From Cellulophaga sp. Hel_I_12 (GTDB taxonomy: Bacteria; Bacteroidota; Bacteroidia; Flavobacteriales; Flavobacteriaceae): 64,000 bases of DNA. Location: NCBI RefSeq assembly GCF_000799565.1, contig NZ_JUHB01000001.1:868001-932000 (forward strand). Direction: 5' to 3'. This document shows, in pieces, positions 17,296 to 25,259 of the stretch (position 1 is the first letter of the stretch; every line of letters begins with the position of its first letter). The position numbers and the translations under genes were made by a program. The notes beneath the pieces are model-generated. The model made no database searches. It was not told where the DNA came from and saw nothing but the letters and a program-made list of their open reading frames with translations.

Positions 17296-18333
17296 ATGAA
17301 GAATTATACAATAAAGGATATTGCCAAATTAGCAGATGTTTCGAAAGGAACTGTTGATAGAGTTTTGCATAACCGGGGTAAAGTATCTCAAAATGCGCTG
17401 GACAAGGTAAATGTAGTTCTTAGTGAAATAGATTACAAACCAAATTTAATTGCCAGAAATTTAAAAAATAATAAAATTTATCAAATTTGTATTTTGCTTC
17501 CTGATCCTGATTTAGATGCATACTGGCTGCCCTGTATTGAAGGTATTAATGATGCTAAGACCGAATTTAGTTCTTTTAATGTTGTCATAGAATCTTATTT
17601 TTTCGATCCCACGAGTACATCTTCTTTTATAACAATCAATCAAAAGCTATTAGAAACGCATCCAGATGCTGTATTGCTTGTGCCGCTATTTTACAAAGAA
17701 GCACTCGATGCCATTGATAATTATAATTCATTGGGTATTATTTCTGGTACATTTAATAATCAGCTAAAATCTAGAATAATTAATAGTTTTGTTGGTCAAG
17801 ATTTATTTCAAAGTGGCAGAGTTGCCGCAAGTCTTTTAGATTTGCTCGTTGATAAAGGGTTAATTGCGATCATACATATTGATGAAGAATATGAAAATGC
17901 GCAGCACATGCAAGAAAAAGAAAAAGGATTTAGGAACTACTTTGCAGATAGTTTAAATCAAAAACTTGAAATTATCACCTTAAATATAAAATCTTATGAT
18001 GCCCAAAATAATTTGACCGATTTCTTAAATAAGCATCTTCATTTAAAAGGTATTTTTGTTACGACTTCAAAATCATTTCAAATAGCAGAAGTTCTGTCAA
18101 AAAGAGAAGGTAAAAAGATAGCCTTTGTTGGGTACGATTTACTACAAGCTAATCTGGAATATTTACAAAAGAATGTTATTAATTTTTTAATTCATCAAAA
18201 CCCAAAAAAACAAGCCTATAAAGGCTTATCATTATTGGTGGAGCATTTAATTTTTGAGAAAAAAATATCCAAAGAAGTGCTTTTACCTTTATATATTATA
18301 AATAACGAAAATGCAAAAGAGTATCTAAAATAA
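17296..18333 (+). CDS. LacI-family transcriptional regulator of the sugar locus
   Basis: The 345-residue protein begins with a LacI helix-turn-helix (YTIKDIAKLADVSKGTVDRV), a hinge helix with NLIARNLKN near residue 53, and a periplasmic-binding-protein-like effector domain from about residue 63 to the end. The recognition helix and the five CG-centred palindromes nearby fit each other: central-CG palindromes are the hallmark of LacI hinge-helix insertion. It is divergent from the catabolic operon and convergent with the CBM9-like gene, whose stop lies one base away. The effector is probably a sugar or sugar phosphate of the pathway. Repressor or activator mode cannot be told from sequence. 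Confidence 0.92.
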   Translation: MKNYTIKDIAKLADVSKGTVDRVLHNRGKVSQNALDKVNVVLSEIDYKPNLIARNLKNNKIYQICILLPDPDLDAYWLPCIEGINDAKTEFSSFNVVIESYFFDPTSTSSFITINQKLLETHPDAVLLVPLFYKEALDAIDNYNSLGIISGTFNNQLKSRIINSFVGQDLFQSGRVAASLLDLLVDKGLIAIIHIDEEYENAQHMQEKEKGFRNYFADSLNQKLEIITLNIKSYDAQNNLTDFLNKHLHLKGIFVTTSKSFQIAEVLSKREGKKIAFVGYDLLQANLEYLQKNVINFLIHQNPKKQAYKGLSLLVEHLIFEKKISKEVLLPLYIINNENAKEYLK

Positions 18334-18334
18334 T

Positions 18335-18976
18335 TTATAGCTGCACTAAATTTAATATACCAAATGATGTTGGAGTATGAAAATCTGGTAGTTTGGTATT
18401 AGGGTTCACCCAAGAAATCCAAGTAGGCTCATAACTTGAATTTTTTGTTTTATTGTACTTAGCCCTAAAGATTCCTGTTTCAATTTTATTATTTGTAATC
18501 ACTTCTAGTTTTTCCAACGAAGCTATACTTATTGCACCTTCTACAGTAAAAAAATCATTTTGAATATTCGATTTAACAACTAAATCTTCTTTAGGCCAGT
18601 TCCAATCAAATTCGAACTGTCTTTTTGGATTAGCTTTAAAGTCTAAAATTCTAGAAGTAGGATCTATCTCGAGACAATAATGCGTGTGTGGTTCATTATT
18701 CTTTTTAAAAAAAAGTTCTACCCTATCTGAATTTCCAATACTTTTTTTACTGTTATCTCTTTTATCAATATTAATTTCATTATCAAAAACCTTAAAACAA
18801 AAAAATAAATTCTTCGAATCCCAAAGCGACCTAAATTCAATTCTACTAGGTATACGATCATCCCATGCAGATAAAAAATCGGATAGAACTTCAGCATTAT
18901 TCCATTGCAAGTCATCTCCTTTTCCATTTATAAGCAAGGTGTCTATTTTAATATAATTTACATTATAATTTTTCAT
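18335..18976 (-). CDS. CBM9-like carbohydrate-binding domain protein without signal peptide
   Basis: The product (213 residues from the ATG) is a single CBM9-type module. It opens with a strand containing INGKGDDLQWNNAE, followed by SRIEFRSLWDSKNLFFCFKV and a typical SDRVELFF strand. A longer frame begins three codons earlier at a TTG, but the ATG is preferred. There is no signal peptide, so the protein seems to be cytoplasmic unless exported in an unknown way. That is unusual for a carbohydrate-binding module. Relatives are annotated as sugar-binding or endoxylanase-like proteins in Sus loci. A LacI-type operator about 100 bases upstream places it in the same regulon. Its function is unknown. 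Confidence 0.8.
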   Translation of the reverse strand: MKNYNVNYIKIDTLLINGKGDDLQWNNAEVLSDFLSAWDDRIPSRIEFRSLWDSKNLFFCFKVFDNEINIDKRDNSKKSIGNSDRVELFFKKNNEPHTHYCLEIDPTSRILDFKANPKRQFEFDWNWPKEDLVVKSNIQNDFFTVEGAISIASLEKLEVITNNKIETGIFRAKYNKTKNSSYEPTWISWVNPNTKLPDFHTPTSFGILNLVQL

Positions 18977-19077
18977 TAATCTCAATTTAAAATGCTCCGT
19001 GAATAATTGACAAGAGAAGTAAAATTTTTTGCTAACTTATTCATTTTATATATGAAATAAAAGTAAATTTATAAAAA

Positions 19078-19093
19078 TTGTGTTCGAGCACAA
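19078..19093. promoter_or_regulatory. LacI-type operator O5 (CBM9-like gene)
   Basis: TTGTGTTCGAGCACAA is a 16-bp palindrome, symmetric except for one T/G position, that shares its central 14 bases with the susC operator. It lies in the promoter region of the CBM9-like gene and joins that gene to the regulon. Confidence 0.85.
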
Positions 19094-19258
19094 TATTTTA
19101 TTTAAATCCTGTTAAAAGCACTATCTAATTTTTGTTATTCAAAAAATAAGCGTTGTTACTTAGTCCGTATCAGTGCGTGATTGATTGCAGCTAATGCCAT
19201 CATCTTTAACAATTGATTAAAGTATTTTCCAATAAAACGAAAAAGGAATAGCAAGAGG

Positions 19259-19290
19259 GTAACACGCTGCGCGATGTTACAATTTTTTAA
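19259..19290 (+). terminator. Orphan intrinsic-terminator-like hairpin
   Basis: GTAACACGC and GCGATGTTAC pair (nine base pairs, one bulged A) around a TGC loop, followed by AATTTTTT. Read rightward this looks like an intrinsic terminator, yet no rightward gene lies between the CBM9-gene operator and this hairpin. It could end a small RNA or be left over from a lost gene. Confidence 0.5.
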
Positions 19291-19341
19291 TTAACTGATT
19301 TACAGTTTTTTATATGTTTTCAACGTCATCTATTCCCCTTC

Positions 19342-19397
19342 ATTTGCGACAAATCCCCTTAAAACCTCAGTAAAATGGTACTTATTTGCGACAAATC
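19342..19397. repeat. Two copies of ATTTGCGACAAATC, 42 bp apart
   Basis: Each copy contains the interrupted palindrome ATTTG-CGA-CAAAT, in the same orientation, with starts separated by 42 bp (four helical turns). The regular spacing suggests a protein-binding pair. No gene starts close by, so the target is unknown. Confidence 0.6.
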
Positions 19398-19647
19398 ACA
19401 GAAATACACCCTCACTTTGAATCTTTTCAAATCGGTTAAACTATAGTGTCCTCACCCTATTTCCTTTCATTCTATTTCAGGAAAAAAGGTTCGTCTAAAA
19501 GTCTTGAACACAAGACAAAAAGTAATTTGAGTTTGTATGTTTTTTTTTGAAAATTTCTTTTTGACTCACGTTCGCTTGGTCAACTTTTTAGTAACCTTTA
19601 TCCATTCTGCATTTCAATAACTTGTCGCTTAGTCTTCTTTGAGTACC

Positions 19648-19776
19648 TTCCCTTTTTGATAGTAAAAGAACAGCATTCAAAATTAGCGGGCGCATAAAAC
19701 AGATGGCGCTGCCCTCCTATTTATAGCCCTTTCCTAATTTTAAATCCTTTATAGATAATTTATATCAAAAAGGGAA
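19648..19776. repeat. Nested inverted repeats (14-bp outer, 8-bp inner arms)
   Basis: The outer arms TTCCCTTTTTGATA and TATCAAAAAGGGAA are perfect inverted copies 101 bases apart. Inside them AAAATTAG pairs with CTAATTTT, and the core holds GCGCAT, ATGGCGC and GGGC/GCCC complementarity. The whole can fold into one long interrupted stem. It is not explained by any gene. Confidence 0.65.
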
Positions 19777-19928
19777 TGCGATTGGCTCTGAAAGAAGTAA
19801 ATGAAATACAGCTCAAATCCTATTTCATTTGATCTTATTTTGAGTTCTTTTGAGGCTTTAAAAAAGGAAAATGCTCTTGGTTAAAAAAAGTAAAACCCAA
19901 ATCTTACCATTAAGTACATCATCATGAA

Positions 19929-19986
19929 TCCAGTTAGGTTTCTTTAATGTCTGGGTTGTCAAACATTAAGAAGATACTCAACTGGA
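19929..19986. terminator. Hairpin after the integrase gene
   Basis: TTCTTTAATGT pairs with ACATTAAGAA (one bulge), and TCCAGTT pairs with AACTGGA outside it. It lies 42 bases beyond the integrase stop codon. Read rightward it is followed by a T-rich run (GGCTTTTTTATTTT). It could end transcripts or be part of a recombination site. Confidence 0.45.
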
Positions 19987-20027
19987 CTTGATGGCTTTTT
20001 TATTTTAAGCGCTTTATATTTTCAGAC

Positions 20028-21287
20028 TTATAATTTTTGACACGTTTTCGCTGTATTATTTTTTGCATTTAAAAACTGCTCTCTCAATTTTTTCATATCA
20101 TTACTAACCTTGCGTTCTATGACCTTAGCGTAAATTTGTGTGGTTGATATTCTGGAATGTCCTAACAATTTTGAAACGGTTTCTATGGGAATACCATTAC
20201 TTAAAGTTACTGTAGTGGCAAAAGTGTGTCTTGCAATGTGGAAAGTGAGATTCTTTTTTATAGCACACACGTCAGCTACTTCTTTTAAATAGGCATTTAG
20301 TTTTTGATTGGATATGTTTGGAAATAGATTTTCATCCGTTTTTGATTTAATCCGATTTTTATACTTGTTGATGATTTCTAATGCCTTTGGCAATAATGGA
20401 ATTCTAATAATCTTGGTTGTTTTCTCTCGTTTGTAATGAATCCACAATTCTCCATCTATGCCAATACATATATTGTCCTGCGTTAATTTAATCACATCAA
20501 TGTAACTTAAGCTTGTATAACAACTGAACACAAATAAGTCTTTAACGAGTTCCAAACGTACTATAGTGAAGTGCTTCTCCTCTACTCTTTTTAATTCCGC
20601 TGAGCTTAAAAACCCTCTTTCCGTTTTAATGAATTGTGCTTTGAAGTTCATAAAAGGGTCCCGATCTATCCATCCTAATTTAAAGGCTAGGTTAATCAAT
20701 TTTCGTAAGCGTTCTATATGTTTCATTACGGTATTATTCCCCATAGATTTCTGATGATCTTCAGGGATATATGCTCTTAAGTATTTTTCAAACTTAATAA
20801 TGAAATTATAATCCAGTTCTCGTAAATAGATATCGGTAGTCTTATAGGATATCAAAAGAAATTTGGAGATATACTTTTGAGTAGTGTAGTAGTTCTTTTG
20901 TGTACCCCACTTTAATTTACCTTCCATATCTTCTGTATGGTAGCGAATTATATCATTTATGGAATAATTCTGCTGATCTTCTCCCAAATATCTTGACTTG
21001 ATAGCTTGAGAGGTTATAAGTTTACGCTCGTTCTTTAAATCCTGATAGCTCTTAAAGAGGCTGCTATTGACCTCTTCTAAATAATTATTAAGGATTCTTG
21101 AATGTTGGTTTGTGCCTCGGACTCTACCCTTGTGGGCATCCCAATCAAATATAAGCACTTTACGTTTTAAACTTAGTGTTGCCCGTTTTCCATTGACCGT
21201 AATTCTTGCATAAATGGCGGCTTGTTTGTTTTTTGCTCTTGCACTATCTGCCCAGAACAAAATACTGAATGTTGCTGTTGTTTTCAT
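20028..21287 (-). CDS. Tyrosine recombinase / integrase, CTn-type, with Arg I replaced by Ser
   Basis: This 419-residue tyrosine recombinase has an N-terminal arm-binding domain (about 1-100), a SAM-like core-binding domain (about 108-205) and a catalytic domain (about 225-400). It has the catalytic HIAR (His350, Arg353), LLGH (His377) and the nucleophile Tyr386. The first catalytic arginine, normally in TGLRY, is replaced: the sequence reads TSLSY, with serine at position 261. IntDOT of the Bacteroides element CTnDOT shows a comparable loss of Arg I, so the enzyme may still be active. It lies 250 bases from the 3' end of tRNA-Pro, a usual target. No other element genes are near, so it looks solitary. 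Confidence 0.9.
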   Translation of the reverse strand: MKTTATFSILFWADSARAKNKQAAIYARITVNGKRATLSLKRKVLIFDWDAHKGRVRGTNQHSRILNNYLEEVNSSLFKSYQDLKNERKLITSQAIKSRYLGEDQQNYSINDIIRYHTEDMEGKLKWGTQKNYYTTQKYISKFLLISYKTTDIYLRELDYNFIIKFEKYLRAYIPEDHQKSMGNNTVMKHIERLRKLINLAFKLGWIDRDPFMNFKAQFIKTERGFLSSAELKRVEEKHFTIVRLELVKDLFVFSCYTSLSYIDVIKLTQDNICIGIDGELWIHYKREKTTKIIRIPLLPKALEIINKYKNRIKSKTDENLFPNISNQKLNAYLKEVADVCAIKKNLTFHIARHTFATTVTLSNGIPIETVSKLLGHSRISTTQIYAKVIERKVSNDMKKLREQFLNAKNNTAKTCQKL

Positions 21288-21482
21288 GATTTCGTCTTTT
21301 TGTTACTAATTATATATTACCAGACGAAAGTCAAATCACTTTAAAGATACATTTATTCTGTCTACTATGACCTCAATTTTAACAATTCGGTCAACACTTT
21401 TTAAAAACTTATGTTGTTATCCGATTTGTTGCCTTTTTTAATAGGATTATATGTTTTAATTTAATACCCTTAAAAACACAAA

Positions 21483-21510
21483 AACCTGTTAATCATACGA
21501 TTAACAGGTT
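21483..21510 (-). terminator. Intrinsic terminator of the tRNA-Ser/tRNA-Pro operon
   Basis: A 12-bp perfect stem, AACCTGTTAATC with GATTAACAGGTT, has a four-base loop. On the leftward strand it is followed by TTTGTGTTTTT. It begins 27 bases after the end of tRNA-Pro. Confidence 0.9.
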
Positions 21511-21537
21511 TCTGATATTGATTGATACTATAATTTG

Positions 21538-21612
21538 TCGGGGTGGCAGGATTCGAACCTGCGACCTCCGCGTCCCAAACGCGGCGCGATAACCGGGCTA
21601 CGCTACACCCCG
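21538..21612 (-). tRNA. tRNA-Pro (anticodon TGG)
   Basis: The cloverleaf is complete: acceptor stem CGGGGTG/CACCCCG, anticodon stem CCGCG/CGCGG around loop TTTGGGA, a T-loop with GGTTCGAATCC, and discriminator A. The CCA end is not encoded. It is the second tRNA of a two-gene operon, 32 bases after tRNA-Ser, and its 3' end faces the integrase gene. Confidence 0.97.
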
Positions 21613-21644
21613 AGCGTATGGTATTATTTTTGTGAAAACTTTAG

Positions 21645-21732
21645 CGGAGAGACAGGGATTCGAACCCTGGGTACCCTTTTGGGGTACGACGATTTAGCAA
21701 ACCGTTCCTTTCGGCCACTCAGGCACCTCTCC
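21645..21732 (-). tRNA. tRNA-Ser (anticodon GCT)
   Basis: This is an 88-base class II tRNA. Its acceptor stem is GGAGAGG/TCTCTCC with one G-T pair, the anticodon loop is TTGCTAA, the long variable arm has GTACCC/GGGTAC, and the T-loop has GGTTCGAATCC. CCA is not encoded. It is the first gene of the operon with tRNA-Pro. Confidence 0.97.
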
Positions 21733-21768
21733 AATGATGTTATAAGAACAAGTATAAAATTTCGGTTG

Positions 21769-21799
21769 CAAATGTACTTTTTAGAATAGGATATCACAA
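21769..21799 (-). promoter_or_regulatory. Promoter of the tRNA operon
   Basis: On the leftward strand TTG, 20 bases, then TACATTTG matches the Bacteroidota consensus (TTG-N19-TAnnTTTG). The box ends 36 bases before the tRNA-Ser 5' end, leaving room for a short 5' leader removed by RNase P. Confidence 0.8.
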
Positions 21800-21832
21800 C
21801 TATTTTTGATGTTTTTTTTTATAAAAAAACTA

Positions 21833-23884
21833 CTACTCTGGATACTCGACTCTTAGATGATAAATATTAATTAATTTTTGTTTCAAAACCTTCTTAATTT
21901 GCTCTATTTCTTTAAAGGTGATGTTCGCATTTAAAAATTGATTGGCTCGCATTTGCCCCCCAATAATTTTGTTTACAAATTCATCAATAACCAAAAAGTT
22001 AGGATTTTTTAAGCTTTTAGATGCTGCCTCAATAGCATCTGACATCATTAAAATAGCCGTTTCTTTTGAAAAAGGAATCGGTCCTGGATACCTAAAATCT
22101 TGTTCATCGACAGCAGGACTTAATTCCTGCTGCTTTTTGTAAAAATAATACACTAATGTGGTGCCATGGTGTACGCGAATAAAATCAATAACCCTATCCG
22201 GTAGGTTGTTTTTACGAGCAATTTCAATTCCATCGATAACATGATTAATAATAATTTTAGCGCTATCTAAGGGGCTTAATTCATCATGTGGATTTACATT
22301 GGTAATTTGGTTTTCAGTAAAATAGGTAGGATTGTTCATTTTACCAATATCATGATATAAGGCCCCTACCCTGACTAGCATAGCATTTGCACCGATTTCA
22401 TTGGCTGCTGCTTCGGCAAGATTTGCTACTTGCAAAGAATGATGAAAAGTACCAGGAGCTTTATTAGATAACTCTTTTAAAAGCCTTGAGTTCGTATCGG
22501 AAAGCTCTAGCAGCGAAACATCGGATACGAGACCAAATACCTTTTCATAAATATAAATTAAAGGTTGAACAAATAGGGTAATCATACCGTTTAACAAAAA
22601 CAAACCAAAAACCAACCATTCTAAATTGTCCAGATTGCCTTCATGTATCATATGAAATGCAAAATACCCAACGAAATAGATCAAGGTGATTTGGCCTACT
22701 GAAATAAAAAGATTAGCTCTCTTATATAATTCGGATACCGTTAAAATAGTAACAATTCCAGTAATAATTTGAAGAAAAATATACTCAAAACTATTGGGAA
22801 CCACAAAACCTAAAATAAGCACTGCCAAAACATGAACAAACAAGCCTAACCTAGCATCAAAAAAAGTTTTTAATATCAATGGCAAAATGCACAAGGGAAC
22901 AACAAATACAAAAGCTTCATTATATTTTACCACAAGAGTGGTAATAAATACCATGAACAGAATATTAAAAAAAATAAAAGTTACTTTGGTGTTATTCTCA
23001 TAAATTTCCTGCCTGTATTTTTTCAGGAAGAATAATAACATGAGTAATACTAAAGCAACCAATACCGCATAGCCGATGATAATAAAATAATAATTGTTGT
23101 TATTGTATACTTCAGATTCGTATTCCCCTTTAATAGAATTCAGTATTTTAAAATCATTTGCCTCAACAATTTCACCTTTGGCTATAATTAATTTACCTTG
23201 ATCAATAGTACCTCGAGTATAAGAAATTTTTGAAATTTCATCCTCAATTATTTTATTCGTTAATTCTGAATCTAAAAAAACATTGGGTCTTAGAACTTCA
23301 AAAAATAATTGCTCATATTGCTTTACCAGAGGAGATAAATTTCTGTTCTCTAGCACCTGTTTGGTCACTAGGCCAATATCATTTTTACTAAATAACTTGG
23401 TCGTGTTTATTTTCTTTACCTCATTATTCTGAATCAAATTAATAGTTTTTTCTGTGGTAACCACAGACAAATCCTCAACAATGCCATTTACATAAAACGC
23501 TTGCAATACGTCTTGTCCTGTTTTTATTAAATAATTTTTTCGGGCATCGGTGATATCTTTCTCACCATCAATTAAGCTATTAATCTGTTGTTCATAAGAA
23601 GTATAAACCTCATCTACAACTTGACTATCGTAATTAAAATAAGGAGTTTGATTATCTTTAATTGCCTGCTTCTCCTTATCAATCTCCTGAGCTGTTTTTT
23701 TTATGGAAAAATCAAAAGGAGCATAATAATTTTCGTATTGCCAAGGTTTCTCCTTTTGAAACTCATATTTAAATTTACCGCCCTTTGGAAAAAAGAAAAC
23801 AATGAGTACAATTGACAAAAGGTAAATAAAGTATTTATAAATTACCGATTGGTTTTTAAAAATTTTATCTAAAAAAGTGCTCAT
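21833..23884 (-). CDS. PgpH-like 7TM-HD phosphodiesterase (c-di-AMP hydrolase family)
   Basis: The 683-residue protein has an N-terminal membrane anchor (about 17-33), a large extracytoplasmic 7TMR-HDED domain (about 35-265), a block of about seven transmembrane helices (about 268-465) and a cytoplasmic HD domain. The HD domain contains GTFHHSLQVANLAE and the metal-binding ALYHDIGKM, then HVIDGIEIA and VHHGTT. PgpH/YqfF relatives hydrolyse cyclic di-AMP to pApA. It is probably transcribed alone: the upstream neighbour is divergent and downstream lie the tRNAs with their own promoter. The length is usual for Bacteroidota members. Confidence 0.9.
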   Translation of the reverse strand: MSTFLDKIFKNQSVIYKYFIYLLSIVLIVFFFPKGGKFKYEFQKEKPWQYENYYAPFDFSIKKTAQEIDKEKQAIKDNQTPYFNYDSQVVDEVYTSYEQQINSLIDGEKDITDARKNYLIKTGQDVLQAFYVNGIVEDLSVVTTEKTINLIQNNEVKKINTTKLFSKNDIGLVTKQVLENRNLSPLVKQYEQLFFEVLRPNVFLDSELTNKIIEDEISKISYTRGTIDQGKLIIAKGEIVEANDFKILNSIKGEYESEVYNNNNYYFIIIGYAVLVALVLLMLLFFLKKYRQEIYENNTKVTFIFFNILFMVFITTLVVKYNEAFVFVVPLCILPLILKTFFDARLGLFVHVLAVLILGFVVPNSFEYIFLQIITGIVTILTVSELYKRANLFISVGQITLIYFVGYFAFHMIHEGNLDNLEWLVFGLFLLNGMITLFVQPLIYIYEKVFGLVSDVSLLELSDTNSRLLKELSNKAPGTFHHSLQVANLAEAAANEIGANAMLVRVGALYHDIGKMNNPTYFTENQITNVNPHDELSPLDSAKIIINHVIDGIEIARKNNLPDRVIDFIRVHHGTTLVYYFYKKQQELSPAVDEQDFRYPGPIPFSKETAILMMSDAIEAASKSLKNPNFLVIDEFVNKIIGGQMRANQFLNANITFKEIEQIKKVLKQKLINIYHLRVEYPE

Positions 23885-23903
23885 ATCATCCTGTGTATTA
23901 CTT

Positions 23904-23911
23904 CAAAAGTA
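23904..23911 (-). promoter_or_regulatory. -7 box of the PgpH-like gene
   Basis: TACTTTTG on the leftward strand fits TAnnTTTG and ends 20 bases before the ATG. The nearest TTG is 25 bases upstream, longer than the usual spacing. Confidence 0.5.
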
Positions 23912-24063
23912 GCTAATAATATTAAATAATGTACTGCAAGTATTATTTGCCATTAAAAAAATAAAATAAAAAAAGAAATGCTAAACTTTTAAGAATAAAT
24001 TAAAGCCACCAAGTTCATTCTGCATAAATTTATTAATTTCGCAAAACTAAATTATTAGACAAC

Positions 24064-25239
24064 ATGAAAAAAGTAGTCATTGTTTCTGCGGTAAGAACAC
24101 CGATAGGCAGTTTTATGGGAAGTTTATCAAGCATATCGGCACCTATACTCGGTTCTATTGCTATTAAAGGGGCCCTAAATAAAATTAATCTAGACCCCAA
24201 ACTTGTAGATGAAGTACTTATGGGTAACGTAGTACAAGCAGGAACTGGGCAAGCCCCCGCAAGACAAGCAGCTATCCATGCTGGGATTCCAAATACGGTT
24301 CCTTGTACCACCATCAATAAAGTTTGTGCCTCAGGAATGAAAGCTGTGATGCAAGGAGCACAGGCAATAGCACTTGGTGATGCGGATATTGTGGTTGCTG
24401 GCGGTATGGAAAACATGAGTTTAATTCCTCATTATGTTTACATGAGAAATGGACAAAAATTTGGTCCATCAACATTAACGGACGGCATGCAAAAAGACGG
24501 ACTTGTAGATGCCTACGATAATAATGCCATGGGAGTTTGTGCTGATGCATGTGCTGATAAATACGAGTTTAGTAGAGAAGATCAAGATAATTTTGCCATC
24601 CAATCCTATAAAAGATCTGAGGCAGCTTGGCAGAAAGGATATTTTAATGATGAAGTTGTACCCGTAGAAGTTCCTCAAAGACGTGGAGAGCCTATTCTGG
24701 TCACCAAAGACGAAGAATATACCAATGTTAAGATAGATAAAATTCCTTCATTAAGACCCGCTTTTACAAAAGATGGTACCGTAACAGCAGCCAATGCTTC
24801 AACCATTAATGATGGTGCAGCTGCTCTTATTTTAATGAGCGAAGAAAAAGCAAAAGAACTAAATTTAAAACCTTTAGCAACTATTGTTAGTTTTGCAGAT
24901 GCTGCACAAGAACCAGAATGGTTTACAACAGCTCCAGCAAAAGCACTTCCTAAAGCTTTAAGTAAAGCCAATATTTCCATAGATAAAGTAGATTTTTTTG
25001 AATTTAACGAGGCTTTTTCTGTTGTAGGTTTAGCCAACATGAAATTATTAGGACTTACAGATAAAAATGTAAATATTAATGGAGGAGCCGTTTCTTTGGG
25101 TCATCCATTAGGCTGTTCTGGAGCTAGAATATTGGTCTCTTTAATTCATATATTAGAACAACAAAAAGCTAAAATAGGAGCTGCCGCTATATGTAATGGT
25201 GGTGGTGGTGCCTCTGCCATGGTGATTGAAAGAAATTAA
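24064..25239 (+). CDS. Acetyl-CoA C-acetyltransferase (thiolase)
   Basis: The 391-residue thiolase contains the acyl-accepting Cys88 in NKVCASGMK, the FNEAF segment, the catalytic histidine in GHPLG and the second cysteine in CNGGGGASA. It interconverts two acetyl-CoA with acetoacetyl-CoA, or the last step of fatty-acid beta-oxidation. The length and sequence fit the biosynthetic/AtoB class rather than FadA. It starts divergently from the PgpH-like gene, with the NlpC/P60-like gene 20 bases after its stop, so the two are probably co-transcribed. Confidence 0.93.
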   Translation: MKKVVIVSAVRTPIGSFMGSLSSISAPILGSIAIKGALNKINLDPKLVDEVLMGNVVQAGTGQAPARQAAIHAGIPNTVPCTTINKVCASGMKAVMQGAQAIALGDADIVVAGGMENMSLIPHYVYMRNGQKFGPSTLTDGMQKDGLVDAYDNNAMGVCADACADKYEFSREDQDNFAIQSYKRSEAAWQKGYFNDEVVPVEVPQRRGEPILVTKDEEYTNVKIDKIPSLRPAFTKDGTVTAANASTINDGAAALILMSEEKAKELNLKPLATIVSFADAAQEPEWFTTAPAKALPKALSKANISIDKVDFFEFNEAFSVVGLANMKLLGLTDKNVNINGGAVSLGHPLGCSGARILVSLIHILEQQKAKIGAAAICNGGGGASAMVIERN

Positions 25240-25259
25240 GACAGACATACTATACATTT

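Larger units (their letters stand above)
18977..20027. other. Gene-poor structured intergenic region
   Basis: This kilobase has no credible coding frame. It holds the CBM9-gene operator, a terminator-like hairpin with no gene in front of it, a twin palindrome, a 16-base hairpin (GTCTTG/CAAGAC) and two nested sets of inverted repeats just beyond the integrase. It may be the remnant or regulatory end of an integrated element. Confidence 0.6.

Noticed and set aside
18977..18985. TTG start for the CBM9-like gene
   Set aside because: The ATG three codons downstream is better; the TTG adds no conserved residues.
21535..21789. Rightward 84-residue frame over the tRNA genes
   Set aside because: It is the familiar translation of the strand opposite tRNA genes (reads SGWQDSNLRPP) and is not a protein.
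24675..25040. Antisense frame inside the thiolase gene
   Set aside because: It is a shadow of a strongly conserved gene with low-complexity Ala/Ser translation.
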